Source: Acidimicrobiia bacterium
GTDB lineage: Bacteria; Actinomycetota; Acidimicrobiia; Acidimicrobiales; MedAcidi-G1
Assembly (NCBI GenBank): GCA_015658775.1
Contig: DQOF01000170.1
Span: 1-34,808, forward strand
Direction of reading: 5' to 3'
Length of the DNA: 34,808 nt
In this document: positions 30,877 through 34,808 of the stretch, one piece after another
How the letters are laid out: each line of letters opens with the position of its first letter
Position numbering within the stretch: the first letter of the stretch is position 1
Notes under the pieces: generated by a model
Seen by the model: the letters and a program-made list of their open reading frames with translations, nothing else
Told to the model about the DNA's origin: nothing
The model's database searches: none
Program-made: the position numbers and the translations under genes

Positions 30877-31887
30877 TCAGGCCTTCGCCGACTCGAACTC
30901 CTCACGCCGTGCCATGACCTCCTTGTCACGGACGTGGAGCCAGTGGCAGAGCGCGAGGAAGACAAGCAGGGAGCCGATTGTGACCAGGGCCGGCCTGAGG
31001 CGGAGGTTGCCGAGGTCGCGCATCATCACGACCGACACGACGGGCTCGTCGGGGTCGGCAACGGGACGTGCAGGCGCCTCACCCGGCAGGGTGGGCTGGT
31101 CTACGACCGACTGGAGCTGCACAACCGTGTACTGGACAGGGTTGGTGATCCGGGCCGAGTTGGTGATCCAGAGGCTGATCCGGTCCCATCGGCCGGGGTC
31201 CTCGCCGAGCCTGGGCTTGCCACCGATCGTGTAGGCGTCGAGCAGTTTGAAGTCGCTGCCGCCGGCGAACCCCAGGTCGGGATGTGAGAGCACGTCGGCG
31301 ACGGCCTGGGCCTGGGCGTCGCCGGACTCGGTGGTTGCCAGCAGCCGCCAGCCGCCAAGGTCACCGAAACCGGCAGCATCGGTGACGCTCCTTGCCACGG
31401 AGGCCACCTCGGACCGGGTGACGGTCTCGTTGCGAACCCGACGGTCGGCCTGGAGGCGTGCCAGGTCCTCGGGGTCGAGGTCCGGATAGTCGGCCTCGCC
31501 CGGAAGGGTGCCGTACTCGGCGATCGCCTTCGCGTCGCCCGACGACACCACCAACTCGTAGCCGGTGGGCATCTCGTCGGGGTTGGGCAGGGTCCGGGCC
31601 TGGAGCAGCCCGCTGGCCCCCAGGTCGCCCACGTTGATGTCGACCGTCTGCCAGGAGGGGCTGTCGCCCTGCCAGCCCTTGCCGTACATCCACCAGGTGG
31701 CGCCCATGATGGTCATCCAGCCCATCAGGGCGGCCGCGGCCAGCAGCGTGCCGACCCGGATGCCCGAGTTGGTGGACAGGATCAGCCAGATCGAACCCAT
31801 GAGCACGGCTACGCCGGTGGCCACAACCAGGATGCCGCTGATGTTGGGATCCCAGGCGAGCCCGGCCAGCGTGACGAGGGTGTCCAT
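30877..31887 (-). CDS. Unassigned membrane protein: two N-terminal TMs, about 220-aa soluble region, one C-terminal TM
   Basis: MDTLVTLAGLAWDPNISGILVVATGVAVLMGSIWLIL...; C-terminal RPALVTIGSLLVFLALCHWLHVRDKEVMARREEFESAKA. ATG at 31887 overlaps the cytochrome c stop (TGATG). No family recognised. Confidence 0.85.
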   Translation of the reverse strand: MDTLVTLAGLAWDPNISGILVVATGVAVLMGSIWLILSTNSGIRVGTLLAAAALMGWMTIMGATWWMYGKGWQGDSPSWQTVDINVGDLGASGLLQARTLPNPDEMPTGYELVVSSGDAKAIAEYGTLPGEADYPDLDPEDLARLQADRRVRNETVTRSEVASVARSVTDAAGFGDLGGWRLLATTESGDAQAQAVADVLSHPDLGFAGGSDFKLLDAYTIGGKPRLGEDPGRWDRISLWITNSARITNPVQYTVVQLQSVVDQPTLPGEAPARPVADPDEPVVSVVMMRDLGNLRLRPALVTIGSLLVFLALCHWLHVRDKEVMARREEFESAKA

Positions 31888-33077
31888 CAGAGGCTCCTCT
31901 CGTACGCCACTATGGCGTCGATCTGCTCGGGCGTGAGGATGCGACTGCGCTCGACCACTCCGACCACGTCCAGGTCGTCGACGCGTCCTCCGAAGCCGGG
32001 CATGCCGCCCGAACCCGATCGGGCGTTGCCGAAGCCGACGCCGAGCTCCGAACCGGTCGTCACGAACTCGGCCTGACGCCTGCTGGTGGCGAAGTGGCCG
32101 TCCACGCCCGACAGGTCGGGGCCGACATGGCCGGTGCCGGGCAGCCATCCGGTGAGGATGCCGGACTCGGCGAGGCGTGGCCAGGTGGCGAGAAGTTCGG
32201 CTGTGCTGGCGACGTCGGTCGCCCCGTAGGAGAAGCCCGGCGTGTGGCAGCGGGCGCAACTGTTGGCTCCCTGTGCGGCCGGGTTTGTGAACAGCAACTC
32301 GCCGTAGGCAGGGTAGTCGCTGCTGGCCGGGTCGGATGCCTGTGCCAGCCAGGCGTCGACGGCGTCGTCGACGGCGTCGGTACCGGCCAGCGAGGGATCG
32401 GCCGAGGTGACGATCCTGCGGGTGCCCGCACGAAGGCCTGAGTCGATTTGCGCCGTGGTGGCAGCCTGGTCGAGTTGGATGGACCTCAGGAAGACGACGA
32501 GCTGCTCGACCTGCTGGGTGGTGAGCGGTCCGCCTCCGGGCAGGCCCCAGGCGGGCATCGGAGTGCCGGGGCGTCCGTAGTCCAGGATGTGGTGCACCTC
32601 CTCCTCGGTGAACCTGGAGAGCACGGTGGTGAGGGCGGGCGCCTTCCATTCAACCTGGGCCACGAACTGGCCGTCCGGATCCACGATGGTGAAGGCGGCG
32701 ACACCGCCCACGCCACCGGGGCCGTGACAACCAGAGCAGGCCTCCTCGAATGCCCGGCCTCCCTTGGTCTCAAAGCGGTCGACCCAGTCGATGGCGGCGT
32801 TCTCCTGCCGGGCAGGCTCCATCAGCCAGTACATGGGCAGGATGAGCGAGATGGCGGTGAGGGTCACCAGGGACCAGCCCAGGCTCCGGTCGAGCAGCCT
32901 CGTCTCGAGCTCGTCGTCGTCGGCATGCGTCCTCCGGTTGGCCGGCAGGTCGATCTCGGAGCCAATCTCACGCTTGCCGATCCGGAAGCTGAAGAGAAGG
33001 TAGACGACGAAGCCGACCATCACGATGACAGCCAGCACCATGCCGACCGTTTGTTGCGTGCTCGCTGCGAGGATCAT
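31887..33077 (-). CDS. Membrane-anchored diheme c-type cytochrome, probable bc-complex component
   Basis: Two TM segments, then two heme c sites: CSGCH (with GTPMPAWG) and CARCH (with GSGGMPGFGG). Confidence 0.88.
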   Translation of the reverse strand: MILAASTQQTVGMVLAVIVMVGFVVYLLFSFRIGKREIGSEIDLPANRRTHADDDELETRLLDRSLGWSLVTLTAISLILPMYWLMEPARQENAAIDWVDRFETKGGRAFEEACSGCHGPGGVGGVAAFTIVDPDGQFVAQVEWKAPALTTVLSRFTEEEVHHILDYGRPGTPMPAWGLPGGGPLTTQQVEQLVVFLRSIQLDQAATTAQIDSGLRAGTRRIVTSADPSLAGTDAVDDAVDAWLAQASDPASSDYPAYGELLFTNPAAQGANSCARCHTPGFSYGATDVASTAELLATWPRLAESGILTGWLPGTGHVGPDLSGVDGHFATSRRQAEFVTTGSELGVGFGNARSGSGGMPGFGGRVDDLDVVGVVERSRILTPEQIDAIVAYERSL

Positions 33078-33110
33078 CGGATTCTGTGTCGTTCTCCTGG
33101 CGGGGAGGGC

Positions 33111-33980
33111 CTAGTGGCCCCCGGCGTCGCCGATACAGTGCGGACCCTCGGCCTCCTGGCCGGTGGTGTTGGTACCGATGGGCGGACCCTGGACGATGGT
33201 GCCTGTGTCGACGGTCAGCACACCGTCGGTCACAGACATCGCGAACCGGTCCATGCCGCGGGGCGCGGGGCCTCCCCGCTTCTCACCGACCCGGTTGTAC
33301 TGCGAACCGTGGCACGGGCATTCGAACCACTGCGACGACACGCAGTTGGGTACGCGACAGCCCAGGTGCGGGCACTTCTGGTAGAGAGCGACCACGCCGC
33401 TCTCGAAGCCCGCCTCGACGCCGACGGCCATGCCGGCCAACTCGACCGATGAATACTGGGCCCGGGCCTTCTCGACCGAACCGTTGGGATATGCGGTGAT
33501 CCACATGCGGCCTTCGGGCTTGTAGAGGAAGCCGTTGTTGGCCTTGATCTCGGTGAGGAGCTCGATGAGGTTGCCGACCTTGATCTTCGATCCAAAGCCG
33601 CTGACGCCCTGCGGCCAGAGGAAGGCCAGCGAGGCGCCGCCGAAGCCGGACAGGCCGAGGCCCATCATGCCGACGATGCTGCGGTTGAAGAACTGTCGGC
33701 GGCTCACGCCCAGGGCCTGGGGATCGGAGGCGACGAAAGGCACGGGTGGTGCGCTCTCCACCACGGCGACCTCACCCCCGCGGCGGGCGACGACAGCCGC
33801 CTGCTCGACCTGACGGCCGGTCGGAGCGGCGTCCGCTGCGGCGAGCACGGGGTTCGCCCTGTCGCGGCTGCGGGCCTCCCTGGAGAGGCCGGCGGCACTG
33901 CGGTCGCGGCGCTTCGAAGCGCCCACGAGGAGCGCCACGGCCAGTGCGGCGAGCACGACTATGGCGATGGCGACTGCCAC
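33111..33980 (-). CDS. Rieske [2Fe-2S] iron-sulfur protein of a bc-type complex
   Basis: CPHLGC ... CPCHGS Rieske ligand motifs; SRRQFF twin-Arg motif before a TM segment; extra N-terminal TM. GTG start. Confidence 0.94.
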   Translation of the reverse strand: MAVAIAIVVLAALAVALLVGASKRRDRSAAGLSREARSRDRANPVLAAADAAPTGRQVEQAAVVARRGGEVAVVESAPPVPFVASDPQALGVSRRQFFNRSIVGMMGLGLSGFGGASLAFLWPQGVSGFGSKIKVGNLIELLTEIKANNGFLYKPEGRMWITAYPNGSVEKARAQYSSVELAGMAVGVEAGFESGVVALYQKCPHLGCRVPNCVSSQWFECPCHGSQYNRVGEKRGGPAPRGMDRFAMSVTDGVLTVDTGTIVQGPPIGTNTTGQEAEGPHCIGDAGGH

Positions 33981-34033
33981 TGTTCAGCTCCGTGGGTTCG
34001 GCACGGCGGCCACGGCGGGTATGGGCACGGTGA

Positions 34034-34783
34034 TCACAACTCGAAGAACAGCCCGCTGTTCCACGGGAAGACGAAGTTGAAGCCCGGACCCCGGAAGAAC
34101 GAACCGATCATTACGAGCACCGACCAGAACATGAGGTGCACCGTCATGAGCGAGATGGCGAACTTGCGGTCCTCGGGTGCCTTGGCCGGGTTCTTGTCGA
34201 TGTATGGCGCCATCACCAGGAGGAACAGGCCGATTCCCGGGATGGTCACGCCTGCCACCATCGGGTGGAACATGGTGAGCATCTCCTGGAGGCCCAGGAA
34301 GTACCACGGCGCCTTGGACGGGTTGGGGGTCTGGTTGAAGTTGGCCAGGTTCAGCAGGGGAGCGTTCACGAAGATCGAGAACAGCAGCGTGAACAGGGTG
34401 ACTGCCAGTGCCGCCAGGAACTCGGCTACCAGCAGGTGGGGCCAGACGTGCACCTTGTCGACGGGAACCGACTTGGTGTCCTGGATGGACCCCGACTTGA
34501 CGACAGTGAGCAGCCGTTGGTTGTGACCCTCGGGTCCGCTGCCCGGTACGGGGAGTCCAGCGGGTGGCTGTTGCACCGGAGCCGCGCCGACCAGCTGTTC
34601 GACGGCCGCCTTACCCCGGTCCAGGAGGTGATCGGGAATCTTCTCGGACGTGGTGCCGCCGGCAGCCGGTGGTGGAGCCGCCTGGGGGGAACCGGACTCG
34701 ACCGCGGGGGGTTCGGTCGCGCCTGCGGCCTTCCTGCGGGCCTCCTCGGCCCTCTTTCGGAGATGTTCGGGAACCTCGGTCAT
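34034..34783 (-). CDS. Cytochrome b C-terminal domain / subunit IV-like protein with about 110-aa N-terminal extension
   Basis: NQTPNPSKAPWYFLGLQEMLTMFHPMVAGVTIPGIGLFLLVMAPYIDKNPAKAPEDRKFA ... FRGPGFNFVFPWNSGLFFEL: subunit-IV-type quinol-site region and TM helices. Confidence 0.9.
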   Translation of the reverse strand: MTEVPEHLRKRAEEARRKAAGATEPPAVESGSPQAAPPPAAGGTTSEKIPDHLLDRGKAAVEQLVGAAPVQQPPAGLPVPGSGPEGHNQRLLTVVKSGSIQDTKSVPVDKVHVWPHLLVAEFLAALAVTLFTLLFSIFVNAPLLNLANFNQTPNPSKAPWYFLGLQEMLTMFHPMVAGVTIPGIGLFLLVMAPYIDKNPAKAPEDRKFAISLMTVHLMFWSVLVMIGSFFRGPGFNFVFPWNSGLFFEL

Positions 34784-34808
34784 CGTGGTGTCCTCGGCCT
34801 AGAGCGGT

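Overview
High-GC window, probably actinobacterial and possibly Acidimicrobiia-like (inference from gene content and style, not from a search). Except for the last 30 codons of yajQ at the left edge (+), essentially every credible gene lies on the minus strand in a near-continuous run of about 34.7 kb. In transcription order (right to left): a bc-type complex (cytochrome b C-terminal/subunit IV-like protein, Rieske protein, membrane-anchored diheme cytochrome c, and an unassigned 3-TM membrane protein); a complete 14-gene complex I operon (nuoABCDEFGHIJKLMN); a second, divergent 11-gene complex I operon without nuoEFG (nuoABCDHIJKLMN); a MidA/NDUFAF7-family methyltransferase; acetyl-CoA synthetase; a HAD-like phosphatase; and HtpX. 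The most interesting signals are: (a) two dissimilar complex I operons in tandem; (b) the 11-subunit NuoD has Trp where the quinone-coordinating Tyr is expected, while the 14-subunit NuoD keeps Tyr; (c) the NDUFAF7-like methyltransferase sits on the 11-subunit operon, and only that operon's NuoD keeps the Arg homologous to the NDUFAF7 target (HRGYEK versus HTGMEK); (d) a TTGGCT-18-TAGGTT promoter-like element 8 nt upstream of a GTG start suggests a separate, leaderless transcript for the 11-subunit operon; (e) an unassigned membrane protein between the bc genes and nuoA. No CRISPR, tRNA, rRNA or mobile element was recognised.
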